Below, one piece after another: positions 19,291 through 27,669 of a stretch of DNA of 64,000 nucleotides. This DNA comes from Paenibacillus apiarius. Its GTDB lineage: Bacteria > Bacillota > Bacilli > Paenibacillales > Paenibacillaceae. Location of the stretch: the NCBI RefSeq assembly GCF_017052585.1, contig NZ_JAFFHZ010000001.1, positions 3,123,501 through 3,187,500 of the forward strand, given 5' to 3'. The translations under genes were made by a program, and so were the position numbers. Positions within the stretch are counted from its first letter, which is position 1. Each line of letters begins with the position of its first letter. The notes under the pieces are model-generated. The model was not told where the DNA came from, did no database searches, and saw only the letters and a program-made list of their open reading frames with translations.

Positions 19291-20244
19291 ATGAGTACAT
19301 ATTTGCTGCGAAGATTTTTGTACATGATTTTAATTTTGTTTGCGGCGTCGTTGCTCATTTTTTTGTTGTATGCATTAATGCCGGGCGACTTCGTCTCGAA
19401 CAACATGAAGCTGACCGCAGAACGCAAAGCCGAGCTGCGGGAAATATACGGCTTGAGCAAGCCTGTGCTGGAGCGCTATTTCAATTGGATGAACAACGCC
19501 TTCCACGGCAATTTCGGTTATTCGTTGGCGCAGCAGAAGCCCGTATTGACCTTGTTTAATGAATATATTTGGAATTCATTTTTGCTAGCGGTAACGTCGA
19601 CCTTCTTCACATGGCTGCTCGCTGTCATTATCGGAGTCATAGCCGCCTATAAGCAATATTCCTGGTTCGACACGCTGGTCATGATCGGCATCTTCGCCGC
19701 GATGTCGATTCCGTCGTTCTTTATCGGTCTCTTTTTGATCAAAATGTTCGCTGTCGATCTGAAATGGCTGCCGCCAGGCGGGATGCTGACGACGGGCAGC
19801 AATGCGACAGGCATGGAGTTCATTCGTGAGGTCGCCGATCATATGATGCTGCCGGTTATCGTCATGACGCTGCTCGGCGTCGGTTCACTGACCCGTTATT
19901 TCCGCAGCAACATGCTCGATGTCATCCGCCAGGATTACATTCGCACCGCCCGCGCCAAAGGCATGCGGGAACGCGTCGTGCTGTACCGGCACGCGTTGAA
20001 AAACGCGATGCTGCCCGCCATCACCCTTGTCGGCTTCGAGCTGCCCGGCTTGTTCGGCGGATCGCTCATCATCGAGAAAATATTTAACTGGCCAGGCATC
20101 GGTCAATTGTATATGCAGTCCTTCACGGTAAGGGATTACCCGCTGCTGATGGGCTTCACCATGTTTATCGCCGTTTTGACAGTCATCGGCACGCTGTTGT
20201 CGGACATCTTATATCATGCTGCCGATCCGCGCGTCAGACTGTAG
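19291..20244 (+). CDS. Peptide ABC transporter permease, DppB/OppB type
   Basis: A 317-aa inner-membrane permease with six spans. The N-terminus STYLLRRFLYMILILFAASL and the EAA-like loop RTARAKGMRERVVLYRHALKN near residue 215 are typical of DppB/OppB, as is the ending FTMFIAVLTVIGTLLSDILY. Second gene of the peptide importer, 67 bp after the binding-protein gene with a hairpin between. It pairs with the DppC-type gene that follows. Confidence 0.94.
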   Translation: MSTYLLRRFLYMILILFAASLLIFLLYALMPGDFVSNNMKLTAERKAELREIYGLSKPVLERYFNWMNNAFHGNFGYSLAQQKPVLTLFNEYIWNSFLLAVTSTFFTWLLAVIIGVIAAYKQYSWFDTLVMIGIFAAMSIPSFFIGLFLIKMFAVDLKWLPPGGMLTTGSNATGMEFIREVADHMMLPVIVMTLLGVGSLTRYFRSNMLDVIRQDYIRTARAKGMRERVVLYRHALKNAMLPAITLVGFELPGLFGGSLIIEKIFNWPGIGQLYMQSFTVRDYPLLMGFTMFIAVLTVIGTLLSDILYHAADPRVRL

Positions 20245-20327
20245 GAGAGGTTCACTTTTACCCCCAATCTATCCCGGGAGGCAGTTCCAAAAGTGAGCTG
20301 AACATGCTTAAGTAGGGAGGTTTCACC

Positions 20328-21260
20328 ATGTCATCCATTTCAGGCAGTGTGACGAAGACGGAAGCTCATCAGGCAGCAGTCACGCCAGTCCGTTCCTCTT
20401 TGTGGCGTCAAGCGCTCCACCGCCTCCTCAAAAATAAGCTGGCGATGTCCGGCCTAATCTTTATCGTGTTTATGCTTGTGGCTTGTTTTGCAGGGCCTCT
20501 GTTCTCGCCATATGCCGACAACAAAATCAATCCCGCCAACATGAATGCCGCGCCATCGCTCAAGCACTGGCTTGGCACCGATATGCTCGGCAGGGACGTC
20601 TTGACCCGTCTGCTGCAGGCGGGCCGCATTTCGCTTACGGTCGGCATTGCATCCATGTGCATTTCCGTAATTATCGGATCCGTTCTTGGAGCCGTGGCCG
20701 CTTACTACCGCGGCATTGTCGATCAGGTCATCATGCGGGTGGCCGATCTGCTGCTGACGATTCCAGGCTTGCCGATTTTGTTCATTATGGGCGCCCTGCT
20801 CTCGGAGTGGAAAATCCCTTCCGAATACCGCATGTATATCGTCATGCTGATGCTCAGCTTCATCGGCTGGCCGGGACTGGCCCGGCTCGTTCGCAGCCAG
20901 ATGCTCAGCATCCGCGAGCGTGAATTCATGCAGGCGGCGATCGTGCTTGGCTTGAATGACCGCCGGAAGCTGTTCAATCATATGATTCCGAACATCGTTC
21001 CGCTGCTTATCGTCGTCGCTACGCTCAGCATAGGCGGCGCTATTTTAAGCGAGTCCGTGTTGAGCTTCTTTGGTCTTGGCGTCATGCCTCCGACTCCGAC
21101 GTGGGGGAATATGATTGATGCGGCGAACAATCTGATTGATTTCGAGAAGCATCCTTGGTTGTGGATACCGCCGGGCGTGGCCATCTTTACAACGGTTATC
21201 GCCATCAATATTTTTGGCGACGGTTTGCGCGATGTGCTTGATCCAAAACAGAAGAGGTAA
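20328..21260 (+). CDS. Peptide ABC transporter permease, DppC/OppC type
   Basis: A 310-aa permease with the N-terminal OppC domain (QALHRLLKNKLAMSGLIFIV) followed by six spans and the LGTDMLGRDVLTRLLQAGRIS motif near residue 85. The EAA loop reads REFMQAAIVLGLNDRRKLFN. tagggaggtttcacc precedes the ATG. It forms the channel with the DppB-type subunit. Confidence 0.94.
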   Translation: MSSISGSVTKTEAHQAAVTPVRSSLWRQALHRLLKNKLAMSGLIFIVFMLVACFAGPLFSPYADNKINPANMNAAPSLKHWLGTDMLGRDVLTRLLQAGRISLTVGIASMCISVIIGSVLGAVAAYYRGIVDQVIMRVADLLLTIPGLPILFIMGALLSEWKIPSEYRMYIVMLMLSFIGWPGLARLVRSQMLSIREREFMQAAIVLGLNDRRKLFNHMIPNIVPLLIVVATLSIGGAILSESVLSFFGLGVMPPTPTWGNMIDAANNLIDFEKHPWLWIPPGVAIFTTVIAINIFGDGLRDVLDPKQKR

Positions 21261-21264
21261 GGGA

Positions 21265-22257
21265 ATGACACTGATGAAAAATGTAATCGAGATTGATCAT
21301 CTCAGCACTTATTTTTATACGGAAGAAGGGGCCGTGAAAGCGGTCAACGATGTCAGCCTGCGCGTTCGCGAGGGAGAAACGGTCTGCATCGTCGGCGAAT
21401 CCGGCTGCGGGAAAAGCGTGACGGCGATGTCGGTGATGGGGCTCGTTGAGGAGCCGGCCGGCAAAGTGGTGGAGGGCAAGATCCAGTTTGACGGACGGGA
21501 CCTGCTGTCACTCCATAAAAATGAGCTGCGGCACGTGCGCGGGAACGACATCGCGATGATTTTCCAAGAGCCGATGTCTTCGCTCAACCCGGTGCTTACG
21601 ATTGGCAAGCAGATTATGGAGCCGTTGATGGAGCACCAGCGCCTGAACAAAAAACAGGCCCGCATGCGGGCGATTGAGCTGATCGAAATGGTCGGCATCT
21701 CGCGTCCCGAGCAGATTGCGGACAGCTATCCGCACCAGCTGAGCGGCGGCATGCTGCAGCGGATTATGATTGCCATCGCCATCTCCTGCAATCCGAAGCT
21801 GCTTATCGCGGACGAACCGACGACTGCGCTGGATGTGACCATTCAAGCGCAAATCCTCGATATGCTGCGGCAGATTAAGGCAGACTCGAACATGTCCATC
21901 CTGCTCATCACGCACGACCTTGGCGTAGTGGCCGAAATCGCGGATTATGTCATCGTGATGTATTCCGGCAAAATTGTGGAAGAAGGCGACGTCGTCGAGC
22001 TGTTCGAGCATCCGAAGCACCCTTATACGCAAGGCCTGCTTCGCTCGAAGCCGATTATGGGCGAGCGTCAGGAGGAGCTGTACTCGATTCCGGGGCAGGT
22101 TCCAAATCCGCTCGAACTGAAGGAATCGTGCTATTTTCATGACCGATGCGGGCATTGCATGGCGGTCTGCCGGACGAAGCTGCCGCATCTCCGGGAAGTG
22201 GCCGCAAGACAGAAAGTGGCCTGCTGGCTGTACGAGGAGGTAGTCGAGCATGTCTGA
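21265..22257 (+). CDS. Peptide ABC transporter ATP-binding protein, DppD/OppD type
   Basis: A cytoplasmic ATPase of 330 aa. Walker [12 protein letters not shown]-loop [13 protein letters not shown], signature LSGGMLQR and Walker [15 protein letters not shown] are all present, and the C-terminal oligopeptide extension carries the cysteines ([14 protein letters not shown]) that bind an iron-sulphur cluster in some homologues. ATG 21265 follows gaggt at a 7-nt spacing, only 4 bp after dppC; an open frame reaching back to 21136 is a shadow inside the previous gene. It overlaps the next ATPase gene by 8 bp. Confidence 0.94.
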   Translation: MTLMKNVIEIDHLSTYFYTEEGAVKAVNDVSLRVREGETVCIVGESGCGKSVTAMSVMGLVEEPAGKVVEGKIQFDGRDLLSLHKNELRHVRGNDIAMIFQEPMSSLNPVLTIGKQIMEPLMEHQRLNKKQARMRAIELIEMVGISRPEQIADSYPHQLSGGMLQRIMIAIAISCNPKLLIADEPTTALDVTIQAQILDMLRQIKADSNMSILLITHDLGVVAEIADYVIVMYSGKIVEEGDVVELFEHPKHPYTQGLLRSKPIMGERQEELYSIPGQVPNPLELKESCYFHDRCGHCMAVCRTKLPHLREVAARQKVACWLYEEVVEHV

Positions 22258-23215
22258 GCCGTTATTAGAAGTGAACCATCTGAAGAAATACTTTCCGATT
22301 ACGTCCGGGCTGTTCAACCGCACCGTCGGTTATGTGAAGGCGGTAGATGATATCAGCATTACGCTCCAGCAGGGCGAGACGTTCGGCTTGGTCGGCGAAT
22401 CCGGCAGCGGCAAGAGCACGGTGGGCCGCACGATTATCCGCCTGACCGACAAGACGGACGGAGAGGTAAAGTTTAAAGGCATCGACCTCTATAATGTGCC
22501 GGAAAAGGAGCTGCGAACGCTGAGACCGAAGCTGCAGCTTATTTTCCAAGACCCGTACAGCTCGCTCAATCCGCGGGTTCGGGTGGGGGATGCCATCGCT
22601 GAAGCGCTGATTAACCACGGGCTTGCGCCGAAGGAGGAGGTGCGGGATCGAGTGTTGGACGTGCTGAATTCGTGCGGTCTGTCGTCCTATCATATCGATC
22701 GCTTTCCGCATGAATTCTCGGGCGGGCAGCGCCAGCGCATCGGCATTGCGCGGGCGCTTATACTGGATCCCGATCTCATCATCGCGGATGAGCCGGTATC
22801 CGCCCTCGACGTGTCGATTCAGGCGCAGATTATCAATCTGTTCCGCAAGCTGCAGACGACGCGCGGGCTGACGTATTTATTCATCTCCCATGATCTGAGC
22901 GTCGTGGAGCATCTATGCAACCGCATCGGCGTCATGTATCTCGGCACGATGATGGAGACGGCTTCGCGAGACGAGCTGTTCGCCAATCCGCTCCATCCGT
23001 ACACAAAAGCGCTGCTGTCAGCGGTGCCGATCCCCGTGCCGAGGCTGAAGCGGGAGCGGATCGTGCTGAAGGGCGACATCCCGAATCCGGCGAATCCGCC
23101 CGCGGGCTGCAAGTTCCATACGCGCTGCCCGTTCGCCACGGACATCTGCCACGAGCAGGTGCCGGTGTTCCGCCATATGGGCGGGGATCACCATGTGGCT
23201 TGCCATCTTGTCTGA
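22250..23215 (+). CDS. Peptide ABC transporter ATP-binding protein, DppF/OppF type
   Basis: The second ATPase, 321 aa. N-terminal EVNHLKKYFPI, Walker A GESGSGKSTVGR, Q-loop LIFQDPYSSLNPR, signature FSGGQRQRIGIARAL and Walker B LIIADEPVSALDVS are intact. The C-terminal extension includes FHTRCPFATDIC with its paired cysteines. It is the last gene of the importer and is followed by a terminator-like hairpin. It heterodimerises with the preceding ATPase to power uptake. Confidence 0.94.
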   Translation: MSEPLLEVNHLKKYFPITSGLFNRTVGYVKAVDDISITLQQGETFGLVGESGSGKSTVGRTIIRLTDKTDGEVKFKGIDLYNVPEKELRTLRPKLQLIFQDPYSSLNPRVRVGDAIAEALINHGLAPKEEVRDRVLDVLNSCGLSSYHIDRFPHEFSGGQRQRIGIARALILDPDLIIADEPVSALDVSIQAQIINLFRKLQTTRGLTYLFISHDLSVVEHLCNRIGVMYLGTMMETASRDELFANPLHPYTKALLSAVPIPVPRLKRERIVLKGDIPNPANPPAGCKFHTRCPFATDICHEQVPVFRHMGGDHHVACHLV

Positions 23216-23221
23216 ACTCAA

Positions 23222-23255
23222 CATGCCCCGAATCCGAGCAATTGGTCGGGGCATG
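23222..23255 (+). terminator. Hairpin ending the peptide importer operon
   Basis: catgccccga (23222-23231) pairs perfectly with tcggggcatg (23246-23255). No T run follows immediately. Confidence 0.55.
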
Positions 23256-23260
23256 CCACG

Positions 23261-23442
23261 AACTGCGTTTGTACAGTTGTTTTTACGGAATACCGCCCTT
23301 TTTGGCGTTTAAACTGCAAATATGCAGTTCAAAATGATGAAATTACCATTATTTATGATGTTGTGCAAAGTTGAAATGTACTTTTGCAGTCCAGCGTGGC
23401 GAAAGGCGAAAAAAGGAATTTTCAAATGCATATTTGCAGTTC
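23261..23442. repeat. R1 repeat cluster, copy A
   Basis: Four irregularly spaced copies of a short imperfect palindrome: AACTGCGTTTGTACAGTT (23261-23278), AACTGCAAATATGCAGTTC (23312-23330), ATGTACTTTTGCAGTCC (23376-23392) and ATGCATATTTGCAGTTC (23426-23442). The same family recurs at 36273-36649 on the other side of the glucan locus. Confidence 0.6.
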
Positions 23443-23482
23443 AAGACGCTCTGGCGTAACTATTAATCATCCTCAAGCCAAG

Positions 23483-24394
23483 CTATAACAACGGCAGAAT
23501 CTCTGACCATACCACATCTAGTATGCCCTGCATATTGTCTTCCTGGCTGTTGATGGCGATCACCGCATCCCGATTGGGAACGACGATGCAGAGCTGCCCG
23601 TTTGCCCCGTCGGCGCGATAGGCACCATGCGAGCACATCCAAAATTGGCATCCGTAGCCTTGGCACCAATCCGCACTGCCCTGCGTATCGATCTGCTTGC
23701 TCGTTGCGAACGTGAGCCATTCCGCAGGGATTAGCTGCTCCCCCTCCCATTTTCCCTTCTGCAGAAGCAACTGTCCGAATCGGCTCAATTCCTCGGTGCT
23801 GATCTTTAATCCCGCGCATCCGAGCGTTACGCCAAGTGGAGAGGTTTCCCATGTCACATTTTCAATTCCCAGAGGATTAAACAAGCGTGGAGTCAAATAA
23901 TCTTTCACCGTTTGACCGACGGCGGCCTGCACTAATGCAGACATCATAAAGGTATCGCCGCTGCTGTATGTAAAATTTTGTCCCGGAGCTCTGTCCAAAG
24001 GCAACGACATATAATATTTGGCCCAGTCCTTTTCTTGTAACGACGCTCTTTCTTCGGCCCACAGCGGCGGAGAATCATGGCCGGAGGACATGCGAAGCAG
24101 GTCGTACAATTTTACGTCGCCAGGCTGGAGGGCAGGATCGCCTGCCGTTCTCTCCTGAACATATTCCGAAAAAAAATCTCTGAGTTTCGTTTCCAGCGTC
24201 AGCTTACCTTCCTCGATCGCCAGTCCGACAGCCATGCAGGTAAAGGACTTGCTGATGGAATGCTGCAAACGTCGGACGTCTGCGGTGACATCCCGCTTTC
24301 CGAGAAGATTTCCTCTTTGCAGCACACGAACGGAGAGGACGTTTAATTTTTTGCCGGTTATCTGATTGACAAACCCGGTTAATATATCAGGCAT
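23483..24394 (-). CDS. Serine hydrolase of the class C beta-lactamase / penicillin-binding family
   Basis: A 303-aa enzyme with the active-site SxxK motif at Ser46-Lys49 (HSISKSFT) and the second-motif tyrosine in FTYSSGDTF. No signal peptide is visible, so it is probably cytoplasmic and acts as an esterase or amidase, not as a resistance beta-lactamase. aaggacagg precedes the ATG. The gene is transcribed toward the R1 repeats and away from the glucan locus, with a 550-bp regulatory region shared with the esterase operon. Substrate unknown. A link to the divergent carbohydrate genes is possible only by position. Confidence 0.85.
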   Translation of the reverse strand: MPDILTGFVNQITGKKLNVLSVRVLQRGNLLGKRDVTADVRRLQHSISKSFTCMAVGLAIEEGKLTLETKLRDFFSEYVQERTAGDPALQPGDVKLYDLLRMSSGHDSPPLWAEERASLQEKDWAKYYMSLPLDRAPGQNFTYSSGDTFMMSALVQAAVGQTVKDYLTPRLFNPLGIENVTWETSPLGVTLGCAGLKISTEELSRFGQLLLQKGKWEGEQLIPAEWLTFATSKQIDTQGSADWCQGYGCQFWMCSHGAYRADGANGQLCIVVPNRDAVIAINSQEDNMQGILDVVWSEILPLL

Positions 24395-24503
24395 AATCCT
24401 GTCCTTCTTTCTTCTTTGTTAGAGATTGCTATAAAAATACCCCTTTTGACCCGGGTTAAAGCAGTAAGTAAAGCGCAAATATTGAATAGAAACGTTTTTA
24501 TAA

Positions 24504-24515
24504 TAAGCGTTTACA
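24504..24515 (+). promoter_or_regulatory. cre-like site (CcpA)
   Basis: taagcgtttaca matches all 12 inner positions of the CcpA operator consensus (WAANCGNTNWCA), lacking only the leading TG. It suggests carbon catabolite control of the divergent genes. Confidence 0.5.
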
Positions 24516-24566
24516 TTATAATTCATAATATTAATATCCTCTTAATTATAAGTCAATGAAAGACTA

Positions 24567-24578
24567 GCAAGCGCTTTC
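24567..24578 (+). promoter_or_regulatory. Second cre- or LacI-like operator
   Basis: gcaagcgctttc has the central palindromic AAGCGCTT of LacI-family operators. It could bind CcpA or the locus LacI protein. Confidence 0.35.
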
Positions 24579-24676
24579 TATAATCCTTCTTTCTTAATAA
24601 AAGGATATATTTATATAAAATATGATGCGAATGTGAATTTTTTAACCTCTAAAGGTTCTTTTATGGAAAAAAGTTA

Positions 24677-24724
24677 TTGACAGGTTCTAGCAACGAGATC
24701 TATGATTTAGTCGAAACGATTCGA
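24677..24724 (+). promoter_or_regulatory. Sigma-A promoter with a palindromic candidate operator at +1
   Basis: TTGACA (24677-24682), 18-bp spacer, TATGAT (24701-24706). The near-palindrome tcgaaacgattcga (24711-24724) lies at the expected transcription start, where a LacI-family repressor would block initiation. Confidence 0.6.
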
Positions 24725-24749
24725 ATAAATCGCTTTCAATTTGGAATAT

Positions 24750-24789
24750 GTGTTCTTTTACAGTTCTTCGAAGATCAGAGGCAGAACAC
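24750..24789 (+). promoter_or_regulatory. Hairpin in the 5' leader of the esterase operon
   Basis: gtgttct (24750-24756) pairs with agaacac (24783-24789), enclosing a smaller cttcgaag palindrome. The leader from the predicted start to the ATG is about 235 nt, long enough for RNA-level control, but I recognise no known riboswitch class. Confidence 0.3.
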
Positions 24790-24947
24790 TAAGAAGGTTA
24801 TGATCGAGGTGAAAAATCAAAGTAAAGAGGCTGCAACATGTTCGGAAAGATTCAGCATAATGTGAGTGGCGTTGGAAGGAATCTTGAGCTTTGCTCCGGG
24901 CGGCTAGTCGCGCAACTTGAAATTATTGAAAATGAAAGGGATTACAT

Positions 24948-25730
24948 ATGGCGCATGTAACGATAGAAACCGGATCGAATACGTTAAGAATGACAACAAG
25001 CATCCACGTGATCTCTCCCTGTGAATCCAACACTCCGTCAAACAGCACGCTCTACCTGCTGCACGGCGCCGGCGACAATGCAAGCACGTGGCAGCGGTTG
25101 ACGACGATTGAACTGTATGCGCAAAAATACGGGTGTACGGTCATTATGCCGGAGGCGAACCGGAGTTATTACACGGATATGGAGTACGGTTTGGATTATT
25201 TTTATTACATTACCCAGGAACTCCCGGAGTTTTGCGGGCGTCTGCTTCATATGAATACCAATCCAAACAAGACATATGTAGCGGGACTGTCTATGGGGGG
25301 ATACGGCGCTTTGAAATGCGCCCTGACTTATCCCGATAGGTATGCCAAGGCTGTATCCCTTTCCGGGGTGACCGATATTCAGCGGCGTCTTCAAGACCCT
25401 GGGATGCCTCCGGGAATGATCAAGGAGATGCAAGCTGTGTTTGGCACAGAGCTGCAAGTAAAGCCTGAACAGGACCTCTATGCTTTGACAGCACAGCGGC
25501 TGGAAGAAAGGAAAGCGCTGCCTTCCATCCTCTGTTGCTGCGGAACCAGCGATCCGTTTATTGAGATGAACCGCAAGTTTGCCGCCTATATGCAGCAAAC
25601 TCCATTTCATTTCCGGTACGTGGAAGGACCGGGCACTCATGACTGGCTCTTCTGGGAGGAGCATTTGAAGACGGCATTTGACTTCCTGTTTAACGAAAAG
25701 ACTCAGGGAGAGAGAGGAGATGCAATTTGA
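24948..25730 (+). CDS. Alpha/beta-hydrolase acyl esterase (esterase D / feruloyl-esterase fold)
   Basis: A 260-aa cytoplasmic esterase of the PF00756 type. The nucleophile is Ser115 in AGLSMGGYGALK, the oxyanion region LYLLHGAGDNASTW is near residue 40, and the acid and histidine are likely in CCGTSDPFIEM and GPGTHDWLFWEEHL. No signal peptide. Family members remove acyl groups from sugars or hydrolyse S-formylglutathione. Its stop overlaps the next permease gene by 4 bp, so it is the first gene of the glucan importer operon; deacylation of imported oligosaccharides is the natural inference. The 1,2-beta-glucans of other bacteria are often succinylated or acetylated, which would give such an enzyme a role. 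Confidence 0.85.
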   Translation: MAHVTIETGSNTLRMTTSIHVISPCESNTPSNSTLYLLHGAGDNASTWQRLTTIELYAQKYGCTVIMPEANRSYYTDMEYGLDYFYYITQELPEFCGRLLHMNTNPNKTYVAGLSMGGYGALKCALTYPDRYAKAVSLSGVTDIQRRLQDPGMPPGMIKEMQAVFGTELQVKPEQDLYALTAQRLEERKALPSILCCCGTSDPFIEMNRKFAAYMQQTPFHFRYVEGPGTHDWLFWEEHLKTAFDFLFNEKTQGERGDAI

Positions 25731-26686
25731 AACCCGCAGCCTTGGGGCCTAACAGAAACCTGAAAGGACGTTCGAAATTCGGCACACTCTTTACTGAAAT
25801 TTGGAAGAACAGAATGGTTTATACGCTGCTCCTTCCCGGACTGATATGGCTGCTGATATTCGCATATCTGCCTATGGGCGGCCTCTCTCTGGCCTTCAAG
25901 GATTATAAAGCGAATTTGGGAATCTGGGGCAGCCCGTGGGTCGGATTCGAAAATTTCAAGTACGTGTTTCGTGATCCTGCTTTTATCGACGCGTTATGGA
26001 GAACGTTGTATATCAATATCATCAAACTGTTCATTCAGTTCCCGTTCCCAATTCTGCTCGCGTTGATGCTGAACGAGCTTAGGATGCGGCGGGCGAAAAA
26101 GCTGTTCCAGACGGTGTTCACTTTTCCGCATTTTCTATCCTGGATTATCGTCTCTGGAGTCGTCATTAATGTGCTCGCTTATGACGGACTCGTGAATAGC
26201 GCTTTGGCGCTTCTTGGACTGCCGACGATCAACTTCCTGGGATCGGAGAGCACGTTCGTTCCGATGCTGCTGCTCACGGACATTTGGAAATCGACCGGAT
26301 GGGGCGCGATCATCTATCTGGCCGCGATTTCCGGGATTGATCAGGACCAATACGAGTCGTCTCAGATTGACGGCGCAACGCGCCTGCAGCAGATGTTCCA
26401 GATTACGCTGCCCAACATCCTTCCTACCGTCACGATTATGTTCATTCTTTCGGTTGGCGGCCTGATGTCGTCGGGCTTCGATCAGATTTTCAACTTGGCG
26501 AATGCGGCAACCAAGAATGTGTCGGAAGTATTGGATGTGTACATTTATCGAATCACCTTCCAGTCTTCGACTGACTTCTCGTTTTCAACGGCGGTCAGCC
26601 TGTTCCGTTCTCTCGTGAATATGATTCTGCTGCTTCTTGCTGACAGAGTTGCCAAAATGCTGGGCGGAGACGGTCTATTCCGATAA
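25727..26686 (+). CDS. ABC sugar transporter permease (LplB type) of the glucan locus
   Basis: A 319-aa permease with six spans, the signature YLPMGGLSLAFKDYKANLGI and WGSPWVGFENFKYVF, and the EAA loop YESSQIDGATRLQQMFQITL near residue 210. Coupled to the esterase gene by a 4-bp overlap and 16 bp before its partner permease. It is one half of the membrane channel of a CUT1-like importer; as in the first importer, no dedicated ATPase is encoded nearby. The substrate is inferred from the downstream GH3 and GH94 enzymes to be a 1,2-beta-glucooligosaccharide. Confidence 0.92.
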   Translation: MKPAALGPNRNLKGRSKFGTLFTEIWKNRMVYTLLLPGLIWLLIFAYLPMGGLSLAFKDYKANLGIWGSPWVGFENFKYVFRDPAFIDALWRTLYINIIKLFIQFPFPILLALMLNELRMRRAKKLFQTVFTFPHFLSWIIVSGVVINVLAYDGLVNSALALLGLPTINFLGSESTFVPMLLLTDIWKSTGWGAIIYLAAISGIDQDQYESSQIDGATRLQQMFQITLPNILPTVTIMFILSVGGLMSSGFDQIFNLANAATKNVSEVLDVYIYRITFQSSTDFSFSTAVSLFRSLVNMILLLLADRVAKMLGGDGLFR

Positions 26687-26702
26687 GAGAGGAGTGCAAT
26701 GG

Positions 26703-27605
26703 ATGAGCAAGAAAGCTGAAAAACGGCCTAAGTTCCGTATGGGGAAAATGTCTGTCCTCGATTATTTCATTTTTATCATCCTGCTTGCGGTCGCGTTAAT
26801 GATTCTCATTCCGTTCTGGAATGTCATTATGATCTCGTTCTCGACGCCGAAAGAATACGCCGATAACCCGCTGATGATGTTTCCGAAACATCCGACCTTG
26901 GATTCCTACAAAGCGCTGTTTGCGGACGGAAGTATTCTAACGGGATATTGGAATACACTCAAGCTTCTCCTTGCGGGGCTGCCGCTGAGTTTGTTTTTAA
27001 CGAGCAGCATGGCCTACGGACTCAGCAGAAGAAAATTTCCGGGGAAGAAAATCATTTTCTTTCTGGTGCTGTTCACGATGATTTTCAACGGCGGTATCGT
27101 GCCGCTTTATCTGATTATGAAATCGATTCATCTTACAGGCACGCTGTGGTCTGTCATCCTCGCCGGAAGCTTCAGCGCATTCAACATGATTCTGATGATG
27201 AATTACTTCTACAGTCTGCCTGAATCGCTAATGGAATCCGCACGGCTGGACGGAGCAGGCGAATGGCGAATTATGTTCTCCGTTGTCCTTCCGCTGGCTG
27301 CTCCGATTATGGCGACAATTACGCTATTCTATGGTGTTGCTTACTGGAACAGCTGGTACGATGCGATGATTTTCCTCCGCAAGGCGGAGCAACTGCCTTT
27401 GCAGAACGTATTGCGAACCATTATTGTCGAGTCGTCAACCAACGCTTCCAACGCATCGAGCGTGGATGCGGTCGGCAAACAAGCTTTCTCGACGGGGATG
27501 AAGATGGCTGCGGTCTTTGTGACGATGGTGCCTATTATGTGCTTCTTCCCTCTGCTGCAAAAGCATTTCGCTAAAGGGGTGTTAACAGGGGCTATTAAGA
27601 CCTGA
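26703..27605 (+). CDS. ABC sugar transporter permease (LplC type) of the glucan locus
   Basis: The partner permease, 300 aa from ATG 26703, which has gagaggag upstream; an in-frame start at 26637 lies in the previous gene, and the ATG at 26699 is out of frame. Six spans and the EAA loop ESLMESARLDGAGEWRIMFS are seen, with the CUT1 ending LLQKHFAKGVLTGAIKT. Confidence 0.92.
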   Translation: MSKKAEKRPKFRMGKMSVLDYFIFIILLAVALMILIPFWNVIMISFSTPKEYADNPLMMFPKHPTLDSYKALFADGSILTGYWNTLKLLLAGLPLSLFLTSSMAYGLSRRKFPGKKIIFFLVLFTMIFNGGIVPLYLIMKSIHLTGTLWSVILAGSFSAFNMILMMNYFYSLPESLMESARLDGAGEWRIMFSVVLPLAAPIMATITLFYGVAYWNSWYDAMIFLRKAEQLPLQNVLRTIIVESSTNASNASSVDAVGKQAFSTGMKMAAVFVTMVPIMCFFPLLQKHFAKGVLTGAIKT

Positions 27606-27669
27606 TTCATGCAAATAGATTTTTGTAATAAAAATCTAATGAGGCAGTTCAAAAAAGGGGCGAAAAAAC

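Larger units (their letters stand above)
24395..24947. other. 553-bp divergent regulatory region before the glucan locus
   Basis: AT-rich DNA with no gene. It holds two cre-like sites, one good promoter with a palindrome at its start point, and a 230-nt leader with a hairpin, each listed separately. A 62-codon frame (24677-24865) has no coding character. Confidence 0.6.

Noticed and set aside
23261..23442. R1 copies considered as a CRISPR array
   Set aside because: Units vary in sequence and orientation, spacing is irregular, and no cas genes are present.
23463..23852. Second minus-strand frame overlapping the serine hydrolase gene, considered as a frameshifted part
   Set aside because: The 303-aa hydrolase is already complete with its C-terminus; the other frame is Arg-rich and non-homologous in look.
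24677..24865. 62-codon plus-strand frame in the esterase leader
   Set aside because: Starts within the -35 hexamer of the predicted promoter, so it could not be translated from that transcript.
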